Below are positions 44,227 to 53,036 of a stretch of DNA of 64,000 bases, piece by piece. The stretch lies in assembly GCF_000060285.1 (NCBI RefSeq), contig NC_008555.1, positions 372,001-436,000 of the forward strand. The letters run 5' to 3'. This stretch comes from Listeria welshimeri serovar 6b str. SLCC5334. Its GTDB lineage: Bacteria; Bacillota; Bacilli; Lactobacillales; Listeriaceae. Position 1 is the stretch's first letter, and each line of letters opens with the position of its first letter. The position numbers were made by a program, and so were the translations under genes. The notes under the pieces were generated by a model. It had not been told where the DNA came from and ran no database searches. It saw nothing but the letters and a program-made list of their open reading frames with translations.

Positions 44227-44781
44227 ATGTCCCCAAAATTCATGTACGAAAGATTACTAAAATGCCAAGAAGCAAATAAACTAGTAGCCATCTACGCGTC
44301 ACGCGAAGACGAATATTTCGAGGCGGGCTACATTGAAGCAGTTACAGCGAGTGATGTTATGTTCCGCTCGCGACGTTCGGACGGTTACGAAGAGGGACAT
44401 GTTGTTCTCCCGTTAGAATTAGTGTATCGAATAGAAATTGACACGGCGCATTTAAAAACAGCCGAACTACTCGCAAAACATCTTAATCAACCAATCAGCG
44501 CAGGATTATTTGAGAAAGCACCAAACAAAAAGCATTCTCTTTTCGAAATTGCCGCTGATTATGTATACCAAAGTAAAGAGATAATCTTTATTGACATTAT
44601 TGGAGACGAGACGCCAGCAATTGGAATGATCGCTGAAAACGAATATGAAGGATTAGAAATTACTTTAGTGGATGACGAAGGTCGATTAGATGGAACTTGT
44701 TGGATAAAAAAAGAAGATATTCTAGCCCTGCGTTTCGGCGGCAGTGTAGAACAAGATTTGATGAACAAACTAAAAAAATAA
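44227..44781 (+). CDS. Immunity-like protein with duplicated beta-rich domain
   Basis: The roughly 184-residue protein begins MSPKFMYERLLKCQEANKLV and contains GYIEAVTASDVMFRSRRSDG and, in the second half, IAADYVYQSKEIIFIDIIGD. Two similar beta-rich halves suggest an SH3/Sm-like duplication. A TTG at 44215 is an alternative start; ATG 44227 fits the length of the relative at 33383 better. A decayed copy lies at 41195 and a scrap at about 48815. A hairpin follows the stop. Confidence 0.7.
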   Translation: MSPKFMYERLLKCQEANKLVAIYASREDEYFEAGYIEAVTASDVMFRSRRSDGYEEGHVVLPLELVYRIEIDTAHLKTAELLAKHLNQPISAGLFEKAPNKKHSLFEIAADYVYQSKEIIFIDIIGDETPAIGMIAENEYEGLEITLVDDEGRLDGTCWIKKEDILALRFGGSVEQDLMNKLKK

Positions 44782-44787
44782 ACTAAG

Positions 44788-44820
44788 AATAAGCCCTCCA
44801 CTTTTATAGGAGGGCTTATT
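44788..44820 (+). terminator. Hairpin after the 44227 gene
   Basis: AATAAGCCCTCC (44788-44799) pairs perfectly with GGAGGGCTTATT (44809-44820). The T tail is weak, so termination may be partial. Confidence 0.65.
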
Positions 44821-44861
44821 ATAAAAGTAAGAGAAGTAAATAACCAAATTAGGAGATTGAA

Positions 44862-45026
44862 ATGGATTCAATTTTGAAATTAATAATGGATTTGGAATTC
44901 ATCGGCATAATTATAATGTGTATAGTTATTATAGATTTTAAGAAAGACAACTTCTTTTCTAGGTGTATGCAAGTATTAATATTATTAACTTTATTTGCGG
45001 TTACGGGAATAACTATCTACTTTTAA
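44862..45026 (+). CDS. Tiny membrane protein A1 (54 residues)
   Basis: The ATG follows TTAGGAGATTG. The product begins MDSILKLIMDLEFIGIIIMC, has a basic loop (DFKKDNFFSR) and a second hydrophobic helix. It aligns with the 58-residue product at 57020 (ILKTLISLEFLAITTLC; FSDKYKGKKN). It is paired with a second tiny membrane gene 18 bp downstream. Pairs like this occur four times in the array. Confidence 0.65.
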   Translation: MDSILKLIMDLEFIGIIIMCIVIIDFKKDNFFSRCMQVLILLTLFAVTGITIYF

Positions 45027-45044
45027 GAAGGATCGGGGGATAAT

Positions 45045-45215
45045 ATGTTACTTGTGATAATAATATATTTTGTTTTTCTACTTTTATTAATTATTGGCTA
45101 TGAAACGAGACGTAAGAAAAACAATAAAACTGTCCTTAACAGTATTGCTATCATTATTTTCCTGCTAGCCCTTATAGTTTATTGTATAATGCTAGTCCCT
45201 CGGTTGGGTATTTAA
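45045..45215 (+). CDS. Tiny membrane protein A2 (56 residues)
   Basis: The ATG follows ATCGGGGGATAA. The product begins MLLVIIIYFVFLLLLIIGYE, then has a basic loop (TRRKKNNK) and a second helix ending MLVPRLGI. The helix, basic loop, helix topology is the same as in the second members at 51557, 53174 and 57213. It is probably co-translated with A1 as a two-part membrane immunity unit. Confidence 0.65.
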   Translation: MLLVIIIYFVFLLLLIIGYETRRKKNNKTVLNSIAIIIFLLALIVYCIMLVPRLGI

Positions 45216-45276
45216 GGAATAAAAATTTTAGAAAGTCTATTACAAAATGCAGTGAACAAACGTGAGGAGGAACAAC

Positions 45277-45711
45277 ATGATATACAGTGTAGGTATGACT
45301 ACTATGGAGTCATATGATGAAAAAGAACAAGAGTATTTTAGTATTATGTCTGAAATAAGAACGGTGGTAAATCCACTATTTGATAAATATGATATATATG
45401 AATATACAGTAGATAGAAAGAAGCGAAGTGATCTAGCATTCCCATTAAAGCCTAAGCGTTTTCTAAACATTTTTAAGTCAGAGCCGCTGAGGGAAAACCC
45501 TGGAATAATGGAATATAACAAATTTATAATTGTAACTAAAGGAGTAGATATAAAGGCATTACTTAGCGGAGTGTCAGACCTTAATAGACGCGAAAACATT
45601 GAATATTTTTTAGTGCAAAATACAATCATGACTTACCAGATTCTAGAAGGCGAAGTAATAAATTTCTATGCAAAAGACTTGAAATTTTTAGTTGAAGAAT
45701 TAGCTTTATAG
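45277..45711 (+). CDS. Immunity-like protein, family shared with 46490
   Basis: The 144-residue cytoplasmic protein begins MIYSVGMTTMESYDEKEQEY. I choose ATG 45277 behind GAGGAGGAA; the frame-opening GTG overlaps that site. It aligns with the 137-residue product at 46490 by MTTMESYDEKEQEY against ITTAGAYDNQGKYL and FDKYDIYEYTVDRKK against LQFDIYQFHISRNF. The fold is unknown. Confidence 0.65.
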   Translation: MIYSVGMTTMESYDEKEQEYFSIMSEIRTVVNPLFDKYDIYEYTVDRKKRSDLAFPLKPKRFLNIFKSEPLRENPGIMEYNKFIIVTKGVDIKALLSGVSDLNRRENIEYFLVQNTIMTYQILEGEVINFYAKDLKFLVEELAL

Positions 45712-45873
45712 CGGTAGACGATGTGAGGCAAATAATTGCCAAATTAATTTAAGTCAAAGTCATTTATATATAAAATTTCAGAGTTAGAAGACCTACTGAG
45801 GCTTATCCTAGCAAGAGTACCAGAGCTGTGAAATTCAGAATGAAGGAGAAGAAAGTTTTTAGGAGGTGTGTGA

Positions 45874-46464
45874 ATGTCTAGTTTCATATCTTCAGGATGT
45901 GTATATAAACAAAGTTCATATAAAAACCTAGTCAAAAAATATATTGATTTGATAAGTAGTACAGCAAATGTGGAAATTGAAAATATAGTTTGTTATAGTC
46001 CGGAAAGCGACTTATCTAGCACTAAAAGTTTGGAAGAAGTGAAAAAAGATAATAGTTTTTCAAAAGTGACTCATATTAATTGCAAGCAGATAAGAGATGA
46101 TTGGGAATTTGTCGTACGTTTCTATGAGGAACATAACTATCAAGGGGTTTTATTTGATCTATCGTATGATTACTTGCCTGAGATGTTTTCAGCAAAAAGT
46201 TTGGAAAATAAATTAATCAGTATTTTAATAACTATTTATTCATATTATCCTTATTATTTTAGTTTTATTGACACAGAAGCAGAAGTGGATATGTTTCATA
46301 ATCCTGGGAATATAGAACCTCTTGAAAGCCCATATGCAACATTAATTTATCCAAAAAATAATGACTTTCATGTGTATCTAAATACTTGGGAAATTGACGG
46401 TATAAGTGAGAGGAAGAAAAAGCATTATGTTATTAAGAATACACCATCCCACCGAACAAACTAA
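45874..46464 (+). CDS. Immunity-like hypothetical protein, single copy
   Basis: The 196-residue acidic protein begins MSSFISSGCVYKQSSYKNLV behind TAGGAGGTGTG. It shows alternating strands and helices with no membrane segment or signal peptide. A Tyr-rich core (YSYYPYYFSFIDTEAEVD) is notable. It has no paralog that I can see in the window. Position between two members of the 45277 family suggests another immunity gene. Confidence 0.6.
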   Translation: MSSFISSGCVYKQSSYKNLVKKYIDLISSTANVEIENIVCYSPESDLSSTKSLEEVKKDNSFSKVTHINCKQIRDDWEFVVRFYEEHNYQGVLFDLSYDYLPEMFSAKSLENKLISILITIYSYYPYYFSFIDTEAEVDMFHNPGNIEPLESPYATLIYPKNNDFHVYLNTWEIDGISERKKKHYVIKNTPSHRTN

Positions 46465-46489
46465 AAAAGAATTGGGGAAACAGAGATAA

Positions 46490-46903
46490 ATGATTCATTT
46501 AAAAGGTATAACTACTGCGGGTGCTTATGATAATCAAGGTAAATATTTAGAAGAAATTCATGAAGATATTGAAAAAATAATGAAGCGGCTAATTCTTCAA
46601 TTTGATATATATCAATTTCATATTTCCCGTAATTTCGAAGCAGCTGCTGATAAATCAGTCCTTGTGAAACAAACTAGATTTAGAAAGACATATATTCATT
46701 TTTATAAAGAGGATGAAGAACGATTTGAAGAGGGATCTAGCTATGACCAGTATTTTTTAGTAGAAAAAGATTGCGACATCTCTGAGCAGATAGATAAATT
46801 AGTGCTTAGCGAAATACCAAGGATAGAAAATATTAGAGCCAAATTGTTATCCGTTTTCCCATTATTAGTCATTTTATCAGATTCAAGTGAGTTAATGGCG
46901 TAG
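46490..46903 (+). CDS. Immunity-like protein, second member of the 45277 family
   Basis: The 137-residue cytoplasmic protein begins MIHLKGITTAGAYDNQGKYL. It follows an AATTGGGGAAA site at slightly long spacing. It shares length, N-terminal motif and DIYQFHIS-type strand with the product at 45277, but the two are well diverged, so they are old duplicates that may match different toxins. Confidence 0.65.
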   Translation: MIHLKGITTAGAYDNQGKYLEEIHEDIEKIMKRLILQFDIYQFHISRNFEAAADKSVLVKQTRFRKTYIHFYKEDEERFEEGSSYDQYFLVEKDCDISEQIDKLVLSEIPRIENIRAKLLSVFPLLVILSDSSELMA

Positions 46904-46952
46904 TCAATGGAAAAATCGAATTTAGAACTGATATAAATGCAGGAGGGATAAA

Positions 46953-47561
46953 GTGGGAAACCAAAAACAATCTATTGATTACTTTGAAGTTAAAGGGATT
47001 GCTAAATTTCGAAATATGTTACATAAAGCCTATAAAGATTTAACTTTTCCAGGACTAGACTTCCCGTATTGTGTACCTGACAAAGAATATAACTATTTAT
47101 ATTTCCCATTAGATGCATTTGAAAATACGAAAGAAGGAAATCGAATTTTATCCGTACTTTTGTTAGATAAAGAAAAAGATATATATTTTCACTCAGATGT
47201 TTTTGGAATGTTTTTAACAAGTTGGCTATTACTTGGAAAAATAAAAATAAAAAGTGTAGATGAATGGGATGGGGTATTCAGCGAGAACATCCTCACAAAA
47301 GGATCAAGAAATCCCATTAATTTAGTTGATATTAGCCCTACAATATTCCTGCTAGATGGGAGTATATTAATAAAGTTTGATCGTAGTTCTCATTTAGTCA
47401 TCATTGGATTTTCTAATAAAATGGAGCAAATGAATAGTGAGATTCGACTTTCTAAAGATGAAGTGGTAGATTATTTTATTAAAAAAGATGCAGCAGATGA
47501 ATCAGAAGCAGAAGATTTTAAAGAAGCATATTTAAAAAACTACTATTCAGTGAGCATTTAA
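46953..47561 (+). CDS. Immunity-like protein, divergent member of the 42959/54583 family
   Basis: The 202-residue protein starts at GTG behind GCAGGAGGGATA. It shows the family plan: FRNMLHKAYKDLTFPGLDFP near the start and SPTIFLLDGSILIKFDRSSH then LVIIGFS near the end. Relatives at 42959 and 54583 share the strand before a hydrophobic stretch ending in an acidic tail. Its role as immunity protein is inferred from the setting. Confidence 0.6.
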   Translation: MGNQKQSIDYFEVKGIAKFRNMLHKAYKDLTFPGLDFPYCVPDKEYNYLYFPLDAFENTKEGNRILSVLLLDKEKDIYFHSDVFGMFLTSWLLLGKIKIKSVDEWDGVFSENILTKGSRNPINLVDISPTIFLLDGSILIKFDRSSHLVIIGFSNKMEQMNSEIRLSKDEVVDYFIKKDAADESEAEDFKEAYLKNYYSVSI

Positions 47562-47614
47562 GACTAAAAAATTAATAAAGAATCGTAATAACAATATAGA
47601 AAGTTGAATGAAAA

Positions 47615-47971
47615 ATGGATTTTATTTTAAATATTTTAATTAATATTATAGCTTTTGTATGATTCTTAGTTGGTGGAAATGCAATTAAAAAAGAGGAGCA
47701 ATTAATGGGAAAAGCGATTGGCAGTTTATCAATAGCTGGATTGGCCATAGTAGGAACGGGGTTAATTCTTTCTGGTGTAGAGGAACTGCACACATATATG
47801 TACATTATATTAGTAATTGAAATAGTGATACTTTTCGCAAATGTATTCATGAATTATTTAAGTAAATTCGGAAAATCGGAAGTTTTTATAGGTATAGGTG
47901 TATTAATCCTAACGATATTTAATTTATTTACTTATATAACTTATGTGGTTTTGACTTTTGTTTTTTATTGA
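47615..47971 (+). pseudogene. Membrane immunity family copy with an in-frame stop
   Basis: From ATG 47615 the frame encodes MDFILNILINIIAFV, then TGA (47660-47662), then continues in the same frame to 47971. The length of 118 codons plus stop equals that of the intact relatives at 40762 and 48011, and AIVGTGLILS matches MIVGTGIFIS. A product from ATG 47705 (88 residues, three helices) could still be made. A single nonsense change has broken an otherwise complete gene. Confidence 0.82.
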
Positions 47972-48010
47972 AAAACTGTCGCTATAAAAGGAGGGAATTA
48001 GGAAACGATT

Positions 48011-48367
48011 ATGATTGAATTTATTATCGATGTATCAATAAATTTTATTACATTTGCAATTTGTTTCATTCCGCTGCTTCTCTCAGAAAAAACTAAAGGT
48101 ATCTTGGAAATCGTAGGTGCAAGCATACTTTTTGCGGGGATTATGATAGTTGGAACAGGTATTTTCATAAGCAGTAGTGAAACCCTGACTTCATATATTT
48201 ATGTGATTTTGGTAGTGCAAGTAATTATTTTGTGCATCGAGCTTTTATTAGTTTTATGGAGTAAACGTAAAGGAAAGTCTACAATTTTATCTATCCTATC
48301 AGCAATATTAGCTATAGTCGCTTTAGGAATATATATTTATTATGTTATAGCGAGTTTTATTTATTGA
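48011..48367 (+). CDS. Membrane immunity protein, near-identical copy of 40762
   Basis: The 118-residue four-helix protein shares most residues with the wapA-adjacent protein, including LSEKTKGILE, SYIYVILVVQ and WSKRKGKS. The DNA is also almost identical over long blocks. Differences cluster in the first 35 residues and in the outside loop (SSSETLTSY against SNSYTLKSY). A GGAGGG site precedes it. It may protect against the same or a sister tip. Confidence 0.8.
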   Translation: MIEFIIDVSINFITFAICFIPLLLSEKTKGILEIVGASILFAGIMIVGTGIFISSSETLTSYIYVILVVQVIILCIELLLVLWSKRKGKSTILSILSAILAIVALGIYIYYVIASFIY

Positions 48368-48492
48368 AAATTATTTTCCAAAGATAGAAAAAATTTACAG
48401 AAAAGAATAATAATAAATGATGGAATGGACCCAAAATAATTATTAAGAAGATAAACACGTCATTGAAAAAGAAAATGAATATTTTAAATTAG

Positions 48493-48756
48493 CTGTTATT
48501 AATTAAGGATATCCAATTAGATAACGCGCATCTCGATGAAGTTCTATTTGTTTTTAGACTTTTAGCCAATTCAAACTTTCTTGTGCACATTATTTCTGGA
48601 TATAAAATAGACAATATCTTGCACTATTCACAAAAAGGTACTATTTTTAAAAGAAATAAGGTAGTAGGGAAAATTGAGTTGCATCTTGAAAAAGATGAGT
48701 TTTTGATTATGTCGGATTATGATGGAAGCTCAGTTATAATCTTAAATAATGAATAA
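48493..48756 (+). pseudogene. 3' fragment of a lost gene
   Basis: After a TAG the frame stays open for 87 codons with a protein-like sequence (DEVLFVFRLLANSNFLVHII, then GKIELHLEKDEFLIMSDYDG) but without a start codon or ribosome binding site. It ends with TAA at 48754. It is probably the C-terminal part of a former immunity gene. Confidence 0.55.
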
Positions 48757-48798
48757 AAATGCGGATTTTAAGAAATTAGCCAAATCAGAAACCGGGTT

Positions 48799-49090
48799 GA
48801 ACCAAAAATGTTCACAATATGCTGGATAAAAAAAGATATTCTAGCCATGCGATTAGGGTGCAGTGTAGAATTTGAGGCATGTTTTAAGAGATGAGTTGCA
48901 TAGAATTGCTAACGAGGTATGAGTATTTGGAAGTAGTTCCTTATATCAAGAATTTGCTTCAACACATAGACATTGGAGTTCGCTTTACAGCATAAGAAGC
49001 TTTTGGGGATATGAATTGTAAGGAACAATTAATGGGATGAGAAAAGTATTTTCGAAGGAATAGATTTAGTACAGTTTTTCAAATGATGAA
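48799..49090 (+). pseudogene. Mosaic of three short gene scraps
   Basis: Bases 48799-48815 (GAACCAAAAATGTTCAC) repeat exactly at 43569-43585, next to the RHS scar. Bases 48820-48880 match the 3' end of the 44227 gene (GGATAAAAAAAGATATTCTA and GTGCAGTGTAGAA). Bases about 49045-49085 match the IFSKGIDLVRLFQ part of the 53393 gene. Between them lie about 160 bp that I cannot place. No intact frame exists here. Confidence 0.65.
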
Positions 49091-49116
49091 AAGATACTAG
49101 AGGCGGGAAATTAGTT

Positions 49117-49530
49117 ATGAAAAACATAGATAATGACTTGTTTTTAAGAAAAAATCAATTAGAAGGCACGATGTATGTAGAATTTAAATACAGTTCCGCC
49201 GAAAAAGAATTTTGGAATGAAGATTCGTATTATATTAATAGCGATATTTTTGAATATTTACTTGATGTTTTTGAAAAAAGTAAAGCGGACTTCAGCATGT
49301 TTGGGGAGAATTATTTTAGTTTTGAGGAAGTAGATAATTTAATAAGTAGTTTAAAAAAGATAGACCTTGAAGGAATTGCAGATAAGGTTATAAAAAATAG
49401 TTTTAAAGAAAATAAACGCATTGAAAAAACACAAATAATAAACTCATTAATCAGCATGATTCAGAGGTTAGAGGCTTGGTTAGTAAAAGCGATTGAGTTA
49501 GACGTTATTGTAATTATACTAGGTATCTAA
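49117..49530 (+). CDS. Hypothetical immunity-like protein
   Basis: The 137-residue protein begins MKNIDNDLFLRKNQLEGTMY after an AGGCGGGAAA site. It is acidic and mainly helical in its second half, ending LEAWLVKAIELDVIVIILGI with a short hydrophobic tail. No paralog in the window and no family was recognised. Confidence 0.58.
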   Translation: MKNIDNDLFLRKNQLEGTMYVEFKYSSAEKEFWNEDSYYINSDIFEYLLDVFEKSKADFSMFGENYFSFEEVDNLISSLKKIDLEGIADKVIKNSFKENKRIEKTQIINSLISMIQRLEAWLVKAIELDVIVIILGI

Positions 49531-49601
49531 TATACAGAATCCGCCAAAATGGAGATAGTTTTAATGAGAAGAGGAATGTGTATTTAACGGGAGTGAGAGT
49601 C

Positions 49602-50216
49602 ATGATAAATTTAGAGTGGGAAGAATTAGATCGGTTAGAAGTAGATGAGAAGCTTGAACAAATTTTGAAATTCAGCTATGATGCTTGGATTTCAGATCCG
49701 AAGAATATTCGCTTTTTTGTAAGAGCGTTTTTCTTAAAGTGGTACTTACAAATTGATAACTTTGATATTGAGAGTTATGAAGAACAAGATGAAAAATTAA
49801 GATATATGTATAGTTATGGGGAGCAGGAACTACTTGATATTCCAGAAGTAAAATGGATTATGGGCTATTGCCTTTCACTTAATCCCGAGTGTTTTATGGG
49901 GGAAGAGGGTTACGATGATGTCCATTTAAAAGGAGAGAAATATCTCCACGAAGCTTCATTAGCTAATCCAGAAGATGTGTTTTTAAAAGATTCTTATTAT
50001 ACTGCTGGAGGAAAGAACGGAAAAGAACTTGTGAAATGGAAAAGTGAAAACAGAGAACAACTGACAAATTACCTGCAAGCAAACTTTAATTATGACTCCC
50101 TTTTCTCAGATTATTTTAAGGAAATGGTTACAATGGATTTTGGTGAAAAAATGCGAAAAAAAGGCATTTTAGAAAAGCTGTTTTCAAAACTGAAAAAGAG
50201 AGATAGGTATGAATAA
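49602..50216 (+). CDS. Immunity-like protein, first member of the 57424 family
   Basis: The 204-residue protein begins MINLEWEELDRLEVDEKLEQ, nearly the same as the start of the 57424 product. Both share FFVRAFFLKW/YFVRAFYIRW, a Tyr-Met-Tyr stretch, PEDVFLKDS/SDDVFLTSF and a basic tail. I use ATG 49602 behind GGGAGTGAGAG, since the longer frame has no site of its own. It is probably helical. No known family name comes to mind. Confidence 0.7.
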   Translation: MINLEWEELDRLEVDEKLEQILKFSYDAWISDPKNIRFFVRAFFLKWYLQIDNFDIESYEEQDEKLRYMYSYGEQELLDIPEVKWIMGYCLSLNPECFMGEEGYDDVHLKGEKYLHEASLANPEDVFLKDSYYTAGGKNGKELVKWKSENREQLTNYLQANFNYDSLFSDYFKEMVTMDFGEKMRKKGILEKLFSKLKKRDRYE

Positions 50217-50293
50217 AGCCAGTAATCCAAGAGCATTATAATAGGCCCATCCAAGTGGTAAAATAAGTCCCATTTAAGAAGGAGGTAGACACT

Positions 50294-51082
50294 ATTCTAA
50301 AAATAAAAAAACAAGCACAATCTATTTATGCTTTTAAAGAAACTGGAGGAGAAGTGCTTAATTTCCAAATAGAAAAGGATTGTTTGAAACTTTTTTCTGG
50401 GGAAGAAATTTTATGTGAAATAAATGATGAAATAATTTCCAAACGGTATTTCAAAATTAAAAAAGTTAAATTATCTGATGAGAAAGTTTGTATTTTTTGT
50501 CATGATGGTGTTTACGATTATTTATTGATCTCATATACGGGGAAAAATTTAAAATATACATTGGGAGAAGGTGTGGCGGATTTTCTCGTCTTAAATGATG
50601 CAGCTTATGTTATTTATTCAGAAGAAGGTAAGTTTGGGAGTGAGGAGAATTTACCCATAGCACAATTAGGGCTTATTAAAATAGATATATTTATAGGAGA
50701 AATTACTGGGCTCTTGGATGACTGCATATTAGAAACACTCATTGATGTACATACAATGAGCTGTAATAATAAAACTATACGGATACTGTGTTATGAAGAA
50801 AATGATAATGACTTCACTTTAGACTATGATTTAACATCTAAAAAAGTTCAGAATAAAGTCATAATAAATTATACTGTGGATGGATTGTTGAGCGCGGGAG
50901 ATAGTTTTTACGCTAGATATCAGAATCATATTTATCAGGTGAATGAAAGTATGGAAATTACGAAAGAAATCATTATAGATAAAAAAGTATATGATGAGGC
51001 ATCCTCACTAAGTACCGGATATAGTGAAGTAGTTTTATAAAGCGAAAATGAATTCAGCATTGTACAGCTTTCTAAACTTTGA
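50294..51082 (+). pseudogene. Beta-rich immunity-like gene with lost start and premature stop
   Basis: The sequence parallels the intact gene at 55315-56106 codon by codon. The ATG of that gene is ATT here (50294-50296), and a GAA codon near the 3' end is TAA (51038-51040), after which the frame continues to TGA at 51080-51082. A GTG at 50354 with GGAGGAGAA just upstream could still yield a 228-residue product lacking both ends. I judge it decaying. Confidence 0.78.
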
Positions 51083-51142
51083 AGAAAGTCTATAGGGAAG
51101 AATTAGCATTAAAAATAAATAATCATTAATAGGGAGAAAATA

Positions 51143-51255
51143 ATGTTAGACAAAAACCAATCATGTATCACAAAAGACGAATATTTATTCTCCTATCAAG
51201 AAGACTATGGCATTACTGAAGCAGATCATATGTGAGAGCAAGAATTACAAGTAGG
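51143..51255 (+). pseudogene. N-terminal scrap of the 41745/53393 family
   Basis: The frame encodes LDKNQSCITKDEYLFSYQED and then ITEADHM before a TGA. The same start occurs in the decayed copy at 41758 (DKNHSCIT, ITEAEQ). The remaining AGAGCAAGAATTACAAG matches the EQELQ motif of that copy. Only the 5' end survives. Confidence 0.7.
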
Positions 51256-51266
51256 AGGGAGATAAG

Positions 51267-51536
51267 ATGAATAAAAAAAATAAATCTTGGAAATATTTTA
51301 AGTTAAGTTTATGCTTTTTGCTAGTAGTAATGGTAAATGTGTATTATTTATGGGAGTTACCAGGGTCTCGATCTATCATAGAGGTTAGTGTAGGTTTCAT
51401 TCTGCTTGCAAATATATTTATGTTATTTGATTTAATTGAAAAAATGAATAAAAATAAAAAAATTCAAGGTTATCTTCAAACTATTTGTATAAGTATGTTT
51501 GTAATAGTTATTATAAGTTCATTTTTTTTATATTAA
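51267..51536 (+). CDS. Small membrane protein B1 (89 residues)
   Basis: The ATG follows GTAGGAGGGAGA. The product starts MNKKNKSWKYFKLSLCFLLV and has three hydrophobic segments with a basic loop (EKMNKNKKIQ). It is larger than the other first members of the tiny-gene pairs. A second small membrane gene follows after 20 bp. Confidence 0.65.
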   Translation: MNKKNKSWKYFKLSLCFLLVVMVNVYYLWELPGSRSIIEVSVGFILLANIFMLFDLIEKMNKNKKIQGYLQTICISMFVIVIISSFFLY

Positions 51537-51556
51537 ATTTTAAGGAGAAAATAAAT

Positions 51557-51736
51557 ATGCCTGATGTTTTAATCTTCCTGTTAATAGCAAATCTAATAAT
51601 TTTAATCTATTTCCAAGTGTTTTCAGATAATACCCTTAAAAAATATAGAAATACATATATAATGACCGTTTTTTTGATTGTTTTTATGATTTTTGGATTA
51701 TATGAGTACTATGCTATTAAGGGATTGTTTAATTAG
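51557..51736 (+). CDS. Tiny membrane protein B2 (59 residues)
   Basis: The ATG follows TTAAGGAGAAAATAA. The product begins MPDVLIFLLIANLIILIYFQ, has a basic loop (NTLKKYRNT) and a second helix ending YYAIKGLFN. The helix, basic loop, helix plan matches the second members of the pairs at 45045, 53174 and 57213. Confidence 0.65.
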   Translation: MPDVLIFLLIANLIILIYFQVFSDNTLKKYRNTYIMTVFLIVFMIFGLYEYYAIKGLFN

Positions 51737-51858
51737 TAAATTATTGATAGCTTTTTTGATCGAAATCTAATACGATTTATACCAACTAAGAAAGATGAAA
51801 AAATAGGTCCGCATAATTTTTCAAATGAACTACTAAAACGTAATTAAGGAGAAAACCA

Positions 51859-52551
51859 TTGGATGCAAAACAATTACTCAAAAAATTAAAACATACTACC
51901 GAAGAAGCTCAAATGCTAAAAATTATACCAAAACTAGGCAAATACGCAAAAGGAAAAACAGTCGAAAATGCTCTAGTGGCTTCATCAAAATCGAATAGTG
52001 AAAAAGTCAGAGCCGCTTCGATAGATGCTTTACTAACGAATCCCCATAAGCGCATCAAGAAATTAGTAATGGCTCATATAAATGATACAAATGAGGTTAA
52101 AATGAAATGTTTTGAATATCTCGGCTATCACAGAATGAAGCAAGCAGAACCATTACTTTTAGCACATTTAAACGATGCTGATCATTGGGTTCGATATTTT
52201 GCAGTTTTAAATATTGGGGATATGAGTTCTTATGAATTGATAGAGAATGTGGAAAAACATTTAGAAAACGAAAATAATGATGTGGTTAGATCTGGAGGCT
52301 ATTTAACCTTATACTTATTAAGTGAAACAGATGCAGACATGGAGTATAACAGACAAAAGCTCATAGAACTACTGAATTCAACAGATGAGGAAGCTCGATT
52401 TGTAACCATTAATACACTAACAGATATAGGGGCACATTTTGAAAAAGAAAAGGTAATTCAAGCGTTTTCTGAACGGTTAGAAATTGAAAAAGATAAAGAT
52501 AATGTAGCAGTTTTAAAATGGGGAATTCGTGTATTGAAGTATTATAGATAA
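51859..52551 (+). CDS. HEAT-repeat immunity-like protein, copy 2
   Basis: The 230-residue alpha-solenoid protein begins LDAKQLLKKLKHT with a TTG start. It shares most residues with the product at 42149 (PKLGKYAKGKTVENAL, CFEYLGYHRMKQAEP, AHLNDADHWVRYFA). The upstream DNA is shared too (TTTTTCAAATGAACTACTAA), so the unit moved with its 5' flank. Divergence is greatest in the last third, which could set specificity. Confidence 0.75.
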   Translation: MDAKQLLKKLKHTTEEAQMLKIIPKLGKYAKGKTVENALVASSKSNSEKVRAASIDALLTNPHKRIKKLVMAHINDTNEVKMKCFEYLGYHRMKQAEPLLLAHLNDADHWVRYFAVLNIGDMSSYELIENVEKHLENENNDVVRSGGYLTLYLLSETDADMEYNRQKLIELLNSTDEEARFVTINTLTDIGAHFEKEKVIQAFSERLEIEKDKDNVAVLKWGIRVLKYYR

Positions 52552-52663
52552 AAGCTTTTGGGAAAAAGAATACACCATTACCATCTGTTTTGGCAGAGAA
52601 ATAGGATAAGGGGTATGAAAAATTAAGGCAAAAAAAACGTGTTTCTCCATTTTTTCCATCTGA

Positions 52664-52831
52664 GCAAATTTTACTTTAGCTAATGGATATTTAGAAATAG
52701 CCGTATTAGCCATTGATAAAAAGCTCGATGTGGATGTTAGTTGGTATGAGGATGAGGAGTATTGCTCTGTCGAAATAACTAAAAAGAGATTCAGTAATGG
52801 ATTAATAAAGAATTATAGAAATTTTTCTTAG
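52664..52831 (+). pseudogene. 3' fragment of a lost gene
   Basis: A 55-codon open stretch with protein-like content (LANGYLEIAVLAIDKKLDVD, VSWYEDEEYCSVEI) follows a TGA and lacks a start codon and ribosome binding site. It is probably the end of a decayed immunity gene. No close relative in the window was found by eye. Confidence 0.5.
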
Positions 52832-52868
52832 ATGATATAGCACAACAAATTCAGCGGGGAGCTAGGAA

Positions 52869-53036
52869 ATGAATATTCTCATTGGTTTAAGTTGTCTTAT
52901 ATTAAGCATATTAATATTCGGTATATGTTTTTACATTGCAGGAAAGGCAAGCAAAGAAGTAATTGCGTATATTTGGGCATGGCTTGGCATAGTTTTATCT
53001 TCTATAGGACTTATTATGTTCTGGATAATAGCTTAA
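52869..53036 (+). CDS. Tiny membrane protein C1 (55 residues)
   Basis: The ATG follows GCGGGGAGCTAG. The product MNILIGLSCLILSILIFGIC has two helices joined by a short loop (AGKASKEV). It is the first member of a third tiny membrane pair, but differs in sequence from A1 and D1. Confidence 0.6.
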   Translation: MNILIGLSCLILSILIFGICFYIAGKASKEVIAYIWAWLGIVLSSIGLIMFWIIA

